Assembly (NCBI RefSeq): GCF_905372115.1
Contig: NZ_CAJPNR010000002.1
Location: 72,872 to 136,871 of the forward strand
DNA length: 64,000 bases
Source: an uncultured Streptococcus sp.
GTDB taxonomy: Bacteria; Bacillota; Bacilli; Lactobacillales; Streptococcaceae
Direction: 5' to 3'
The translations under genes and the position numbers were made by a program. Shown in pieces: positions 56,490 through 64,000 of this stretch. Each line of letters begins with the position of its first letter. The stretch's first letter is position 1. The notes beneath the pieces were generated by a model. It worked only from the letters and a program-made list of their open reading frames with translations, searched no databases and had not been told where the DNA came from.

Positions 56490-57493
56490 TACAAATGAAC
56501 CTCCATATTCTGATAAATGGGCAAGAGCATTGCCGCATAAAGTAAAACAATCACTAAGGCAACAAAAATAAATACTAGGGGCTGAATGAAATTCATGGCC
56601 CGGTTGATACGTAGAAAAAATTCCTCCCAGGTCTTTTCAGCATAGACTTCCAGCTCACTGCCTAGCTTGGACTTAACCTCACCATACTCGATCATCAGGG
56701 ACAATTCTTTCTTAAAGAAAGGGTAGCTTGCTACCTTGTCCGCATAGCCCTGACCACCTTGTAATGCAGCAGCCATATCTTCTCCGATTTCCTTAAAGAG
56801 TTGGGACGGTTGATCCTGCATAATCGCAAAAATCTGACTCAGTTCCAAGCCCTGACCAATCATATTTCCCCATTCACGAGCATAATAAGCGGTCAAGTAA
56901 GCCTGTACCAAATGTCCAAAAAAGGGCAGAGCTGCTAGTTTACTGAAAAAACGAATCTTGGATGACTTTCGATAGTAAAAGAGAGCCACTGAAACCAAGA
57001 CAGCTAAAGCAAGGCTGCTCCACAAAAAGATCTGAGGCAGGTGATTAATCAGCTGAGTAGCTAGATTCTGGCTGTCCAATTGAGGCAAAAGATAGTTGCG
57101 CAATCCCAGCATGATAAGGACTAAGAAGCCCAGCAGCATGAGAGGATAGGTCCCCACCTCTATCAATTTTTTCTTAACCTTGGATAGATTTTCCAGATAG
57201 GCCTCAATTTTGCCTAGACTAAGTGTCAGATTGCCATGCAGCTCAGATAAGGACAGCTGGGTTACAACACTGTCGGAAAATCCCAGTCGACTGACAATCT
57301 CTGAAAAGGACTGACCAGCTGACAATCCTGCCCGCATTTCAGTGACATATACCTCCTCCAGCAAGGCACTTCGCCTCAGAAAGTCTACAATCTCTGCTAG
57401 GTGAAAACCGCTGCTGAAGAGATTATGAAAGAGCTCAATAATCTTTTTCTGCTTAGGCGTAGACAATTTTTTCGGTCTGCCTTTGCTCAGCAC
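56489..57493 (-). CDS. comGB: Competence pilus membrane platform protein ComGB
   Basis: A 334-aa GspF/PilC-family membrane protein. The best start is GTG 57491-57493, seven bases after AGAAGGA, giving the N-terminus V(M)LSKGRPKKLSTPKQKK and a length like the pneumococcal protein; a frame 35 codons longer lies deep in comGA. Two GspF repeats and three membrane segments (about 129-150, 176-197, 307-330) are visible. It is the inner platform on which ComGA assembles the ComGC pilus. Overlaps comGA by 41 bp. Confidence 0.9.
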   Translation of the reverse strand: MLSKGRPKKLSTPKQKKIIELFHNLFSSGFHLAEIVDFLRRSALLEEVYVTEMRAGLSAGQSFSEIVSRLGFSDSVVTQLSLSELHGNLTLSLGKIEAYLENLSKVKKKLIEVGTYPLMLLGFLVLIMLGLRNYLLPQLDSQNLATQLINHLPQIFLWSSLALAVLVSVALFYYRKSSKIRFFSKLAALPFFGHLVQAYLTAYYAREWGNMIGQGLELSQIFAIMQDQPSQLFKEIGEDMAAALQGGQGYADKVASYPFFKKELSLMIEYGEVKSKLGSELEVYAEKTWEEFFLRINRAMNFIQPLVFIFVALVIVLLYAAMLLPIYQNMEVHL

Positions 57494-58394
57494 TGATATG
57501 TCCTTCTGCAAAAAGCTGATCAATCTGCTGATTCCAGACTGCGGCTTCGTGCTCTTGATAGTTTTGACTGACAAAATCAACGACACCTCCTCCCCCAATT
57601 AAACGCTGGTAACAAACACCTTGCAGCACCATTCTTAGCTCATCCTCGCTAACGCCCAATTCCAAAAGCCGCTCATAGACACCGCGAACACTCTTGGCAT
57701 GAATCGTTGAAAAGACCGTAGCTCCGGTCAAACTTGCCCGAACCACTGCTCTGGCTGTCTCTCGATCACGGATTTCCCCGATAATCAAGAGATCCGGCCG
57801 ATGTCGCAGGGACAGCTTAATTAGACTGTCATAAGTCATACCAATGGTTTCGTTCAGTTGCAACTGCAGCATAGCCTCTTGCTTAATCTCAACCGGATCT
57901 TCAATCGACATAACCTGCTGGCCAGAAAATTTGAGCTGAGCCAAATGATACATCAAGGTAGTCTTGCCGCTGCCGACTGGCCCTGAGAATAGATAGAGGC
58001 CGCGAGCCTGAATTTTCTTGCGCAGCTCCGGCAATTGCTCAAACCAAAAGCGCAGCTCCCTGTCTTCATCATGAAGGAGCCGGATAACCAGACTTTCAAA
58101 ACCACGGTAATCCCCAACTGTCGACAGCCGGATTGAAACCTTGGCTTCCTCACAGTCATAATCGCAAGACCCCAGTTGACTGCGGCGCTTTTCTCCAACA
58201 TTCATACCTGCGACAAACTTAAAGTGGCTGATAACAGCTGACAGAAGCTCAAAATCATAAGTCTTTATAAAGCGACGTTCATCACCGATTCTCATATAAA
58301 GCTCATAACAAGTAGTCTTAGGAATCAGGTAAACATCCTGCGCCCCTTCTTGCCGAGCCTGCCTAATCATTTCTTTTGCAATTTCTTGAACCAT
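57453..58394 (-). CDS. comGA: Competence pilus assembly ATPase ComGA
   Basis: A 313-aa type II/IV secretion ATPase with Walker A SGPVGSGKTT, Asp box MSIEDPVEI, Walker B LLIIGEIRDRE and His box TIHAKS. It powers assembly of the transformation pilus. First gene of comGA-GG, with GAGGAGG before the ATG and a SigX box just upstream. Most of the operon genes overlap end to start. Confidence 0.96.
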   Translation of the reverse strand: MVQEIAKEMIRQARQEGAQDVYLIPKTTCYELYMRIGDERRFIKTYDFELLSAVISHFKFVAGMNVGEKRRSQLGSCDYDCEEAKVSIRLSTVGDYRGFESLVIRLLHDEDRELRFWFEQLPELRKKIQARGLYLFSGPVGSGKTTLMYHLAQLKFSGQQVMSIEDPVEIKQEAMLQLQLNETIGMTYDSLIKLSLRHRPDLLIIGEIRDRETARAVVRASLTGATVFSTIHAKSVRGVYERLLELGVSEDELRMVLQGVCYQRLIGGGGVVDFVSQNYQEHEAAVWNQQIDQLFAEGHISAEQRQTEKIVYA

Positions 58395-58412
58395 ACATCC
58401 TCCTCACCTTAC

Positions 58413-58420
58413 TATTCGCA
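58413..58420 (-). promoter_or_regulatory. SigX/ComX (cin) box of the comG operon
   Basis: TGCGAATA on the minus strand matches TACGAATA at 7 of 8 positions, with a T-rich stretch upstream and an 18-bp gap to the comGA ATG that includes the ribosome site. Confidence 0.82.
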
Positions 58421-58430
58421 AAAAATCCAG

Positions 58431-58489
58431 AAAAAGAAAAAAACAGCGGAAGAAACTTAACTTCTAACAAGTTAGGTCTCTTCTGCTGC
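58431..58489 (-). terminator. Long-stem terminator of the DUF1033 gene
   Basis: A stem of about 20 bp (CAGCGGAAGAAACTTAACTT with AAGTTAGGTCTCTTCTGCTG, mismatches in the middle), followed on the minus strand by T7 and further U-rich DNA. It isolates comGA from the upstream gene. Confidence 0.88.
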
Positions 58490-58524
58490 TCTAATATCAG
58501 ATTTGTAAAATATATTCTGTCGAT

Positions 58525-58905
58525 TTAAAGAGGCTTAGCGGATTTTAGTTTAGTTGAGCAAGCTCGGTGCTTTTCAAGACCGTTCTGCTTAGTATAGCCC
58601 GGGCGGTATTTGCTTTTAGGAATCTTGCACTCATTCTCCAGCAAAAACAGAGAGTGGTATTGCTGAACATTCTCATCGCACTCCTCGCACCAGCGCTGAT
58701 CCTCCGGATCCCAAAAAATTGTCATTAAATCACTACGGCTCTTATACAGAGGTGACTGCTCTTCCATCTGCAGCCAGCGGTTTTTATAATATTTAAGGGC
58801 TTGATAATAATCATCGAAGTGCTTCTTTGCAACGACATCTTCTTCCCAGCCATCCAGGAACCACCACGGTTCATAGTCCCCGTACATCTCAATTACACAA
58901 TACAT
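58525..58905 (-). CDS. DUF1033-family protein
   Basis: A 126-aa cytoplasmic protein of the DUF1033 family, starting MYCVIEMYGDYEPWWFLDGWEED, with later conserved CEECDENVQQYHSLFLLE (a possible Cys pair) and a basic C-terminus. It lies immediately upstream of comGA in many streptococci. ATG 58903-58905 follows AGAGGACGAG. Function unknown; competence linkage is only positional, and a strong terminator separates it from comGA. Confidence 0.8.
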   Translation of the reverse strand: MYCVIEMYGDYEPWWFLDGWEEDVVAKKHFDDYYQALKYYKNRWLQMEEQSPLYKSRSDLMTIFWDPEDQRWCEECDENVQQYHSLFLLENECKIPKSKYRPGYTKQNGLEKHRACSTKLKSAKPL

Positions 58906-59282
58906 ACTCGTCCTCTCTTTGTACCGTATATTATATATAAATTCTTTGACGAACAAAACTATTTTGCTCAGAATCATAAAACAAGAACTTTATTGGAACG
59001 GAGACAAGAACATCGCTCTTCATAATATGAAGAGTAACCTCATGGATAGTGTTCTTAACCATGCGAACAAATAGTGTCGGACCATTTGAACATATGACAG
59101 ACTTCTCAACATCTAGAAACTGAGTAAATCCTGATTTTGCATAAATACAGGCTTTCTATTTTAACGCTTTGCGAAATAAATCTCAATCCTTTTATTCAAA
59201 AAAGGATGAGACAAACATTATTCTGTCCCACCCTATTGTCTGCATCATCTTAAGCAAAATTTTCATCTTGCTTGTTTCTACA
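58906..59282. other. Intergenic region with hairpins and the GH8 operon terminator
   Basis: No gene. At 59199-59233 a leftward terminator (GGATGAGACA with TGTCCCACCC, U6 on the minus strand) ends the polysaccharide operon. Around 59022-59042 a perfect small hairpin (CTCTTCA/TGAAGAG) is nested in a wider AAGAAC/GTTCTT pairing (about 59006-59053), of unknown meaning. Confidence 0.6.
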
Positions 59283-60389
59283 TTATAAAGTTTCTAAAGC
59301 AATCATTGTGGTCACAGCTGCGTCATAGTAATTATCTGACGGTAAGCCTTGCATGAAGAGATATTTATTTTGCTGCACCAATTTGCGGAATTCTATATTG
59401 TTATTAGCCGCATAGAATACTGGAGCGGTAAAGCTGCCAGCCTGATTACTATTGAGAGCCTTGCCTTTCAGGTTGTAGCCCGCATAAATCTTTTCTTGAT
59501 TGAGGAAGAAGTTCAACATCTTCTTCAGCATTTTTTGACTTTTTTCATCCTTGCTTTGAGCCAGGTTGTAAGGAAGTCGGCAGGCATTATAAGAATAATA
59601 GCCATCATTTGCAGATTCAACCGTATCAGCATCAGCTGCCCGAACTTTGTCGCCTTCAACCCAGATAAAGTCTGGTATCAAACCAGTCTTGTTATCAGCG
59701 CTGATTGCTTCAAGTTTGCTGAGCATCTTATCCCGGATTGTCAGCCACTGCTTATCTTTGGTCAACTCATAGAAAGCTTGGAACTGCTGCGGCAATGTAT
59801 CAGAAGTCCGCATGAGATTATAAAATTTCGATTCTGCATTTGCCCAGTTCCCAACCGTCAAAACGCCATTGCTTTCATTATAGTTATAAGCCAAGACATC
59901 TTTCAGAATAGCCTGAGCCTGAGCTTGGTATTCTTTAGCCTTGTCCGGCCACTGTTTAGCCGCCTGAATCAAAGCATAGGCAATGTAGAGATCGCCGTCT
60001 GTAGCATTGTTTTCGTCTTCATGATTGCTCTTTCCGTCCTTAATCGTCTGTTTCCAAGACATGAGCTGGGTATCTTTCAGACGATGAGCTAGATAATATT
60101 GGTAGAGCTTCTCAAAATCAGCCGAACTTGCATTGCCTTGTTTAGCTGCATCCACAGCAATTACCATGCCATATCCCTGTGCTTCAGACAGCACAACATC
60201 TTCAGTCTTACTGTTTGTCGTCCTGATATAAGACAATTTGTCCTTGGTTACGACATATTCTTTAGACCATTGGCTGTATATCTTCTTTTTGATATTAGGA
60301 GTACTGCCCATACGGGTGTACAAGAGGATACTAGCCAAGACAGCCAGAATTATCACAAACCAAATAAATCTTAATCTTGTTCTTTTCAC
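59283..60389 (-). CDS. Glycoside hydrolase family 8 enzyme, membrane-anchored
   Basis: A 368-aa protein with an uncleaved N-terminal anchor (about 8-26) and an extracellular GH8 (alpha/alpha)6 barrel. The catalytic acid is E69 in SEAQGYGM, and the general-base region is ATDGDLYIAYAL (D131/D133). Aromatic and polar subsite motifs follow (GNWANAESKFYNL, YYSYNACRLPYNL). GH8 includes cellulases, chitosanases and BcsZ, the hydrolase of bacterial cellulose operons. It is last in the operon behind a processive GT2, so it probably trims or edits the exported polymer. Substrate not determined. Confidence 0.85.
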   Translation of the reverse strand: MKRTRLRFIWFVIILAVLASILLYTRMGSTPNIKKKIYSQWSKEYVVTKDKLSYIRTTNSKTEDVVLSEAQGYGMVIAVDAAKQGNASSADFEKLYQYYLAHRLKDTQLMSWKQTIKDGKSNHEDENNATDGDLYIAYALIQAAKQWPDKAKEYQAQAQAILKDVLAYNYNESNGVLTVGNWANAESKFYNLMRTSDTLPQQFQAFYELTKDKQWLTIRDKMLSKLEAISADNKTGLIPDFIWVEGDKVRAADADTVESANDGYYSYNACRLPYNLAQSKDEKSQKMLKKMLNFFLNQEKIYAGYNLKGKALNSNQAGSFTAPVFYAANNNIEFRKLVQQNKYLFMQGLPSDNYYDAAVTTMIALETL

Positions 60390-60397
60390 ACTTTCTC

Positions 60398-61708
60398 CTA
60401 ACCTGCAAATCGTTTTGTTTTAACCCACTTGGTTTCTTTCCGCTTCAAAATCTTGTCCAAGATAACAGATCCTACTGCATCTAAAGAGACAACGATAAAG
60501 AGCTGAGAGTAAGTCAAATAGGACACAAGGGCCAGCCAAATCTGTTTGGTGGTCGCCTGTCCAAACTGAGAAGCCAGGGCAATATTGATCTGCAAAAGAT
60601 AAAGCAAAATCATCAGAAGCCAGTTAAAGAGCATCAGCTGGACGATATAGATATTCTGAGCATCAAAAGCGAAAGGAATCCGCACATCCGGTATAAAGAG
60701 CTGGGTAATCATTGCCGCTACATTGGCAAAGAAAACCAAGTCAGATAAGACAATCGCCAAATTAAACCAGAAGAAGATACAAGAATAATTGAACACTTCC
60801 AGTTTCACGCGCCAGTTACCGCCGCTAAAAAGATGCTTGAAGTTGTCAATAACCACCTCATAGTTCCCCTTAGCCCAGCGCTTACGCTGCAAGTAGTAGG
60901 ACTTGAGGGTTTCTGGTTCTTGCTGGAAAGCCTCTGAGTTATAAGCCAAAGCAATCAGCTTGCCGCTCTGCATAATCTTAAAGGAAATTTCCGTATCCTC
61001 TGTCAAGGCACCATTTTTCCAACCACCAATACTCTTAACAAACTCAGTGTTAATCAAGAAGTTTGTACCTGGAATCCGTCCAATCTTGAAGAGATGCCAC
61101 ATACCTACGTGGTAAACACGCTGAGTTACAACGATTTCTTGGTTGATACAACGGGTCAGGAAGTTCTGGTTGGCATTACGGGTCTTATTGCGTCCAAAGG
61201 AAGCAACGTGACGTTCTGGATCTTCTAAAACTTTCTTAACTAGGAAGTAAAGAGCATTCTTTTCTGGCATGGCATCCGCATCGTAGACACAGATATATTC
61301 ACCCTTGGCCATCTTCAGGGCATCATTCAGCACCCCTGCCTTACCTCCCGTACCTGTACGGTCTGTAATTATAACATTGCGTCCAGCATACTCAGGCATA
61401 GCCTGTACTTTCAGCATTTCCTGATAAGTATCGTCCGAGCAGTTATCCGCAAAGAGCAGAACTTCCACTCGATCATGAGGATAGTCCAAATCCAGAATGG
61501 CCTTAGTTGTCTGAGCGATAACCACATCTTCATTGTGGGCTGGGACAACGACTGTAACCATAGGATAATGTTCCAATGGGCTGGTATCCACGTTGAAGTC
61601 ACTGCGTTTCATCCAGAAATGAACGGAAGAGCATAGAATAACCAAGGCCCAAGCCAGAGACATCCAGATGGAAAACAGAGTGACAATCATAATAAGTTGA
61701 CTAATCAT
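60398..61708 (-). CDS. Processive family 2 glycosyltransferase (polysaccharide synthase)
   Basis: A 436-aa membrane synthase of the BcsA/PgaC/HasA type. An N-terminal membrane helix precedes the GT2 catalytic domain (VTVVVPAHNEDVVI, DAD at 143-145, TED at 236-238 and QRKRW at 274-278, the processivity motif), followed by three to four C-terminal membrane segments. It polymerises and translocates a beta-linked glycan. It has no PilZ domain, so direct c-di-GMP activation is not expected. Its ATG overlaps the stop of the 47-aa membrane peptide gene by 8 bp. The sugar may be glucose, GlcNAc or ManNAc-derived; the epimerase gene hints at an N-acetylhexosamine. Confidence 0.88.
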   Translation of the reverse strand: MISQLIMIVTLFSIWMSLAWALVILCSSVHFWMKRSDFNVDTSPLEHYPMVTVVVPAHNEDVVIAQTTKAILDLDYPHDRVEVLLFADNCSDDTYQEMLKVQAMPEYAGRNVIITDRTGTGGKAGVLNDALKMAKGEYICVYDADAMPEKNALYFLVKKVLEDPERHVASFGRNKTRNANQNFLTRCINQEIVVTQRVYHVGMWHLFKIGRIPGTNFLINTEFVKSIGGWKNGALTEDTEISFKIMQSGKLIALAYNSEAFQQEPETLKSYYLQRKRWAKGNYEVVIDNFKHLFSGGNWRVKLEVFNYSCIFFWFNLAIVLSDLVFFANVAAMITQLFIPDVRIPFAFDAQNIYIVQLMLFNWLLMILLYLLQINIALASQFGQATTKQIWLALVSYLTYSQLFIVVSLDAVGSVILDKILKRKETKWVKTKRFAG

Positions 61709-61844
61709 GACGAGTCACCGCCCTAAAATTTTTATTGACCCGATTGTAAATAACCAGATAATAAATGAAGAGGACCAAAAAGCTAATAGCAAAAAAGATA
61801 CTTAGCACCATAGAGATGATAAAAAATACTTCTGTTAAAGACAT
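61701..61844 (-). CDS. 47-aa single-pass membrane protein of the polysaccharide operon
   Basis: A short gene with a strong site AGGAGGTAAACAC before ATG 61842-61844. The peptide is one long membrane helix (VFFIISMVLSIFFAISFLVL continuing to IYY) with a basic C-terminal end (NRVNKNFRAVTRHD). It overlaps the synthase gene by 8 bp and starts 11 bp after the GGDEF-like gene. Position and topology suggest a small accessory subunit of the synthase, comparable in role to PgaD, though sequence similarity is not claimed. Confidence 0.72.
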   Translation of the reverse strand: MSLTEVFFIISMVLSIFFAISFLVLFIYYLVIYNRVNKNFRAVTRHD

Positions 61845-61855
61845 GTGTTTACCTC

Positions 61856-62644
61856 CTAGTATTCTACGATAATGTCGGTTTCAAGCTGACGCTCCAGATT
61901 GCTCAAAGCGTCATCAAAATTATGGAATTTGTCAATGTTTTGAGAGTTCAATTTTAAACTGCCGGACTGAAACTGAATTTTTTGGTCAGTTTTCTTATTC
62001 TCAAAGTGCATCATCGTTAAATCGTCACGCACTTTCTCTTGGAAATATTCCTTGACTTCCTGATCCAGATCTTCTACCAGAACGAGAAAGTTACCATTGG
62101 ATACATAGTAAACTGTTTCTACATTCTGGAAGTCCCAGTTGAGCAGTCGTAAAATTCTCTTGAGCATCCGCTTGTACTCCCGAGAGTGAATTTGATAAAA
62201 ATGATGATTGTGTGCCCAATGGACCAGCAAAGCCTGAAAGGCTGGAGCTTGTTTCTGATTTACTTTCTGAACCATTTCTTCATAAGCCTCAGCAGCATCT
62301 TCACTGTCATCCTGCACTAATCCCAAGCGCTGATGGAGATAGAAATTCACTCGGCTGGTCAGCCAAGCGCTGACAGGGAAGACGTAAAGCAAGAAGAGAA
62401 CCTGATTGTCCGGTAGATAGGTTACATCAAAGAGTAAGATCAGAGTTGCGATAACCACACCCAGAATCATAGCCCATGTCACCAAGAGATCAGATAGGAC
62501 AAAGACACTAAAAATACCTAATAAAATCAGCGCGATTCCGATATAAAATATGTTAGCTGCAAAATTCCAACTGTAGAAAAGAATTAGTCCAATTGCCAGT
62601 ACAAAGACTGCTAATGATTTTTCTAGTCCTTTTTTCCTAAACAT
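61856..62644 (-). CDS. Membrane protein with degenerate GGDEF-like domain
   Basis: A 262-aa protein: four to five membrane segments within residues 10-95, a linker with a coiled stretch (DSEDAAEAYEEMVQKVNQ), then a soluble domain from about 135. That domain has a GGDEF-like layout: a first strand ALLVHWAHNHHFY, helices, then YYVSNGNFLVLVEDLD, where SNGNF (182-186) occupies the GGDEF position. The metal and catalytic residues are absent, so no diguanylate cyclase activity is expected; c-di-GMP binding through an RxxD site is not evident. It overlaps the epimerase gene by 8 bp. A structural or regulatory part of the synthase complex, recalling PelD-type proteins, is my inference. Confidence 0.6.
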   Translation of the reverse strand: MFRKKGLEKSLAVFVLAIGLILFYSWNFAANIFYIGIALILLGIFSVFVLSDLLVTWAMILGVVIATLILLFDVTYLPDNQVLFLLYVFPVSAWLTSRVNFYLHQRLGLVQDDSEDAAEAYEEMVQKVNQKQAPAFQALLVHWAHNHHFYQIHSREYKRMLKRILRLLNWDFQNVETVYYVSNGNFLVLVEDLDQEVKEYFQEKVRDDLTMMHFENKKTDQKIQFQSGSLKLNSQNIDKFHNFDDALSNLERQLETDIIVEY

Positions 62645-63794
62645 TTTTTACTCCTGTCTTAAATTCTTCCGGCCTAGCCGTCTGCTTAAAATAGTGGGCA
62701 ATAGCTTGAGCAATCCGCTCAGAAGCCTTACCGTCACCATACGGATTGCTGGCTTGGGCCATTTCCTGATAGAGTGACTCATCTGTCAGCAGGGCTTCCA
62801 TTGCCTCTGCTACTGCTTGAGTTTCTGTACCGACCAGCTTCAAGGTGCCGGCTTCAACTCCTTCTGGTCTCTCTGTTGTATCACGAAGTACCAGTACAGG
62901 CTTACCTAAGGAAGGTGCTTCCTCTTGTACTCCGCCTGAGTCTGACATGATGAAATAGCTTTTAGCTGCGATATTATGGAAATCCAACACATCCAAAGGC
63001 TCAATCAGATGAATCTTTTCATTATCACTCAGAATTTCTCTGGCCGCCTCCTGAACCGCTGGGCTCAGGTGAACAGGATAGACAATTTCCACATCATCAT
63101 GGGCATCTACAATCTGCCGTAGAGTTCGAAAGACCCTTCTCATCGGCTCGCCTTGATTTTCCCGGCGATGCATGGTCACCAAAATCATCTTGCGAGCTGG
63201 ATCAATACGATCAAGCACCTCATGCTGATAATCAGCCTGGACGGTCAGCTTGAGAGCGTCAATAGCTGTATTTCCTGTCACAAAAACTGTTTCTGCCAGA
63301 TGGTTTTCCTTGAGCAAGTTAGCCTTACTCTGATCTGTTGGCGCAAAATACAAGTCCGTCAAAGAGTCAGTCATCTGACGATTCATCTCTTCTGGGAAAG
63401 GAGAGTATTTATTCCAAGTCCGCAAGCCAGCTTCTACGTGGCCGATACGAACTTGATTATAAAACGCTGCAAGACTAGCCGCAAAAGTCGTTGTCGTATC
63501 ACCGTGCACCAGCATAATATCTGGCTTGTTTTCCTTTAAGATATCATCCAGCTTATGCAGGATCTTGACAGTAATATCTGTCAGGGTTTGATTCTTCCCC
63601 ATAATATCCAAATCATAATCAGGCTTAATCTTAAAAGTCTCAAGTACCTGATCCAGCATCTGACGATGCTGAGCAGTCACAACTGTTGTCGTTTCAAACA
63701 AGTCTGCCTGCTTCTTCAGTTCAATAACCAGTGGAGCCATCTTAATTGCTTCTGGACGAGTTCCAAAAACAACCATTACCTTAATTTTCTTCAT
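62637..63794 (-). CDS. wecB: UDP-N-acetylglucosamine 2-epimerase (non-hydrolysing)
   Basis: A 385-aa GT-B-fold epimerase interconverting UDP-GlcNAc and UDP-ManNAc. Motifs: VVFGTRPEAIKMAPL, TAQHRQMLDQVLETF, VHGDTTTTFAASLAAF, GHVEAGLRTW, PFPEEMNR, TMHRRENQGEP and SDSGGVQEEAPSLGKP. The catalytic Asp, Glu and His regions are intact. First gene of the operon, it presumably supplies a nucleotide sugar for the downstream synthase, though it could also serve wall teichoic acid-type or capsule pathways. Ribosome site GGTGAGGAAAA. Confidence 0.93.
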   Translation of the reverse strand: MKKIKVMVVFGTRPEAIKMAPLVIELKKQADLFETTTVVTAQHRQMLDQVLETFKIKPDYDLDIMGKNQTLTDITVKILHKLDDILKENKPDIMLVHGDTTTTFAASLAAFYNQVRIGHVEAGLRTWNKYSPFPEEMNRQMTDSLTDLYFAPTDQSKANLLKENHLAETVFVTGNTAIDALKLTVQADYQHEVLDRIDPARKMILVTMHRRENQGEPMRRVFRTLRQIVDAHDDVEIVYPVHLSPAVQEAAREILSDNEKIHLIEPLDVLDFHNIAAKSYFIMSDSGGVQEEAPSLGKPVLVLRDTTERPEGVEAGTLKLVGTETQAVAEAMEALLTDESLYQEMAQASNPYGDGKASERIAQAIAHYFKQTARPEEFKTGVKNV

Positions 63795-64000
63795 TTTTCC
63801 TCACCAAAAATCAACATTGTTATATTAACTTTTTACTAAAAAATGTTTGTTTTAAGTAACCTTAGTTATTTTACCATCAAGCGTTTCAATAATCAAAGCA
63901 TGAACTATTATTTTATACTTTCTTAATAGTAATTTACATGTTGGTAACTTATTTAAGATTATTTTAATTTTCTTAACTTAACTGTAACTTAAAATTACTG
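63795..64000 (-). promoter_or_regulatory. Upstream region of the polysaccharide operon with a CiaR-like box
   Basis: On the minus strand, TTTAAG-N5-GTTAAG (63977-63993) matches the CiaR recognition pattern TTTAAG-N5-TTTAAG with one mismatch. It is followed after 10 nt by TAAAAT (63961-63966), the spacing known for CiaR-activated promoters. A transcript from here would have a leader of about 160 nt before wecB. The region is otherwise AT-rich with repeated TTAAG words, and the window ends just upstream. Confidence 0.45.

Noticed and set aside
57494..57598. ATG start for comGB 35 codons upstream within comGA
   Set aside because: It would give an atypical N-terminus; the GTG at 57493 has AGAAGGA at good spacing and matches the family length.
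59349..60092. 247-codon open frame antisense to the GH8 gene
   Set aside because: Shadow of a gene with intact GH8 motifs; no initiation signals.

Overview
The window reads as chromosome of an oral (mitis/sanguinis-group) Streptococcus, most likely S. sanguinis or a very close relative. The main pointers are the manganese ABC operon with its SsaB/ScaA/PsaA-type lipoprotein and ScaR/SloR-type regulator, the sulABCD-like folate operon, the comG operon with SigX (cin) boxes, a DUF1033 gene beside comGA, ssbB, a CIRCE-controlled groESL, and LPXTG and YSIRK surface proteins. Almost all of it is dense core genome in short operons separated by clear intrinsic terminators. No insertion sequence, CRISPR array, prophage or rRNA was seen.

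Layout. 0-3 kb: a cellobiose/lactose-type PTS edge (IIA fragment, IIB), a divergent ROK repressor and a PTS-linked TIM-barrel protein, with two catabolite (cre) sites. 3-8.3 kb: PepO, then the ssaACB manganese operon behind a SloR/ScaR-type palindrome, then thiol peroxidase. 8.3-16 kb: a DUF3114-like protein, a large secreted Bsp-repeat protein with a C39-like papain fold, the metalloregulator, a MarR/EVE pair, a CPBP protease and a nucleotidyltransferase. 16-18.7 kb: dtd and rel. 18.8-21.9 kb: an AT-rich accessory patch with a membrane protein and four tandem DUF1310 paralogues, bounded by a perfect 30-bp direct repeat; one repeat copy forms the 3' end and terminator of a 44-aa hydrophobic, toxin-like peptide gene. 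22-29 kb: a cell-wall-anchored nucleotidase/cyclic phosphodiesterase, rsmE-prmA, GNAT-NUDIX-DUF3013 and rarA. 29.2-31 kb: a 6S RNA-like transcript, tRNA-Lys(CTT) and an accessory zinc-ribbon/coiled-coil gene. 31-38 kb: an LPKAG-anchored adhesin, groESL, a compact orphan transcription unit, ssbB and two small membrane proteins. 37.7-42.6 kb: ytpR-trx-DUF4651, pepA, a DUF1846 protein, and an XRE/membrane-protein operon with a nonsense-broken gene. 42.8-46.8 kb: a two-component system and a LanFEG-like ABC transporter. 46.8-50.8 kb: folate synthesis behind an attenuator-like leader. 50.8-54.7 kb: two CPBP paralogues (one lacking its catalytic residues), ackA and a YtxK-type methyltransferase. 54.7-58.9 kb: comGA-GG and DUF1033. 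59.3-63.8 kb: a synthase-dependent exopolysaccharide operon.

How the parts fit. Manganese uptake, Tpx and the metalloregulator form an oxidative-stress and metal module. The cin boxes before ssbB and comGA place DNA uptake and single-strand binding under the competence sigma factor. The folate genes follow the pneumococcal sulABCD order. The last operon combines a UDP-GlcNAc 2-epimerase, a membrane protein with a degenerate GGDEF-like domain, a 47-aa membrane peptide, a processive GT2 synthase and a GH8 hydrolase. This resembles a cellulose/PNAG-type export system stripped of c-di-GMP control.

The least-explained items are that operon, the DUF1310 array with its flanking repeat and toxin-like peptide, the short transcription unit near 35.8 kb, and the folP leader. 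All assignments rest on reading the sequence; no database search was run.
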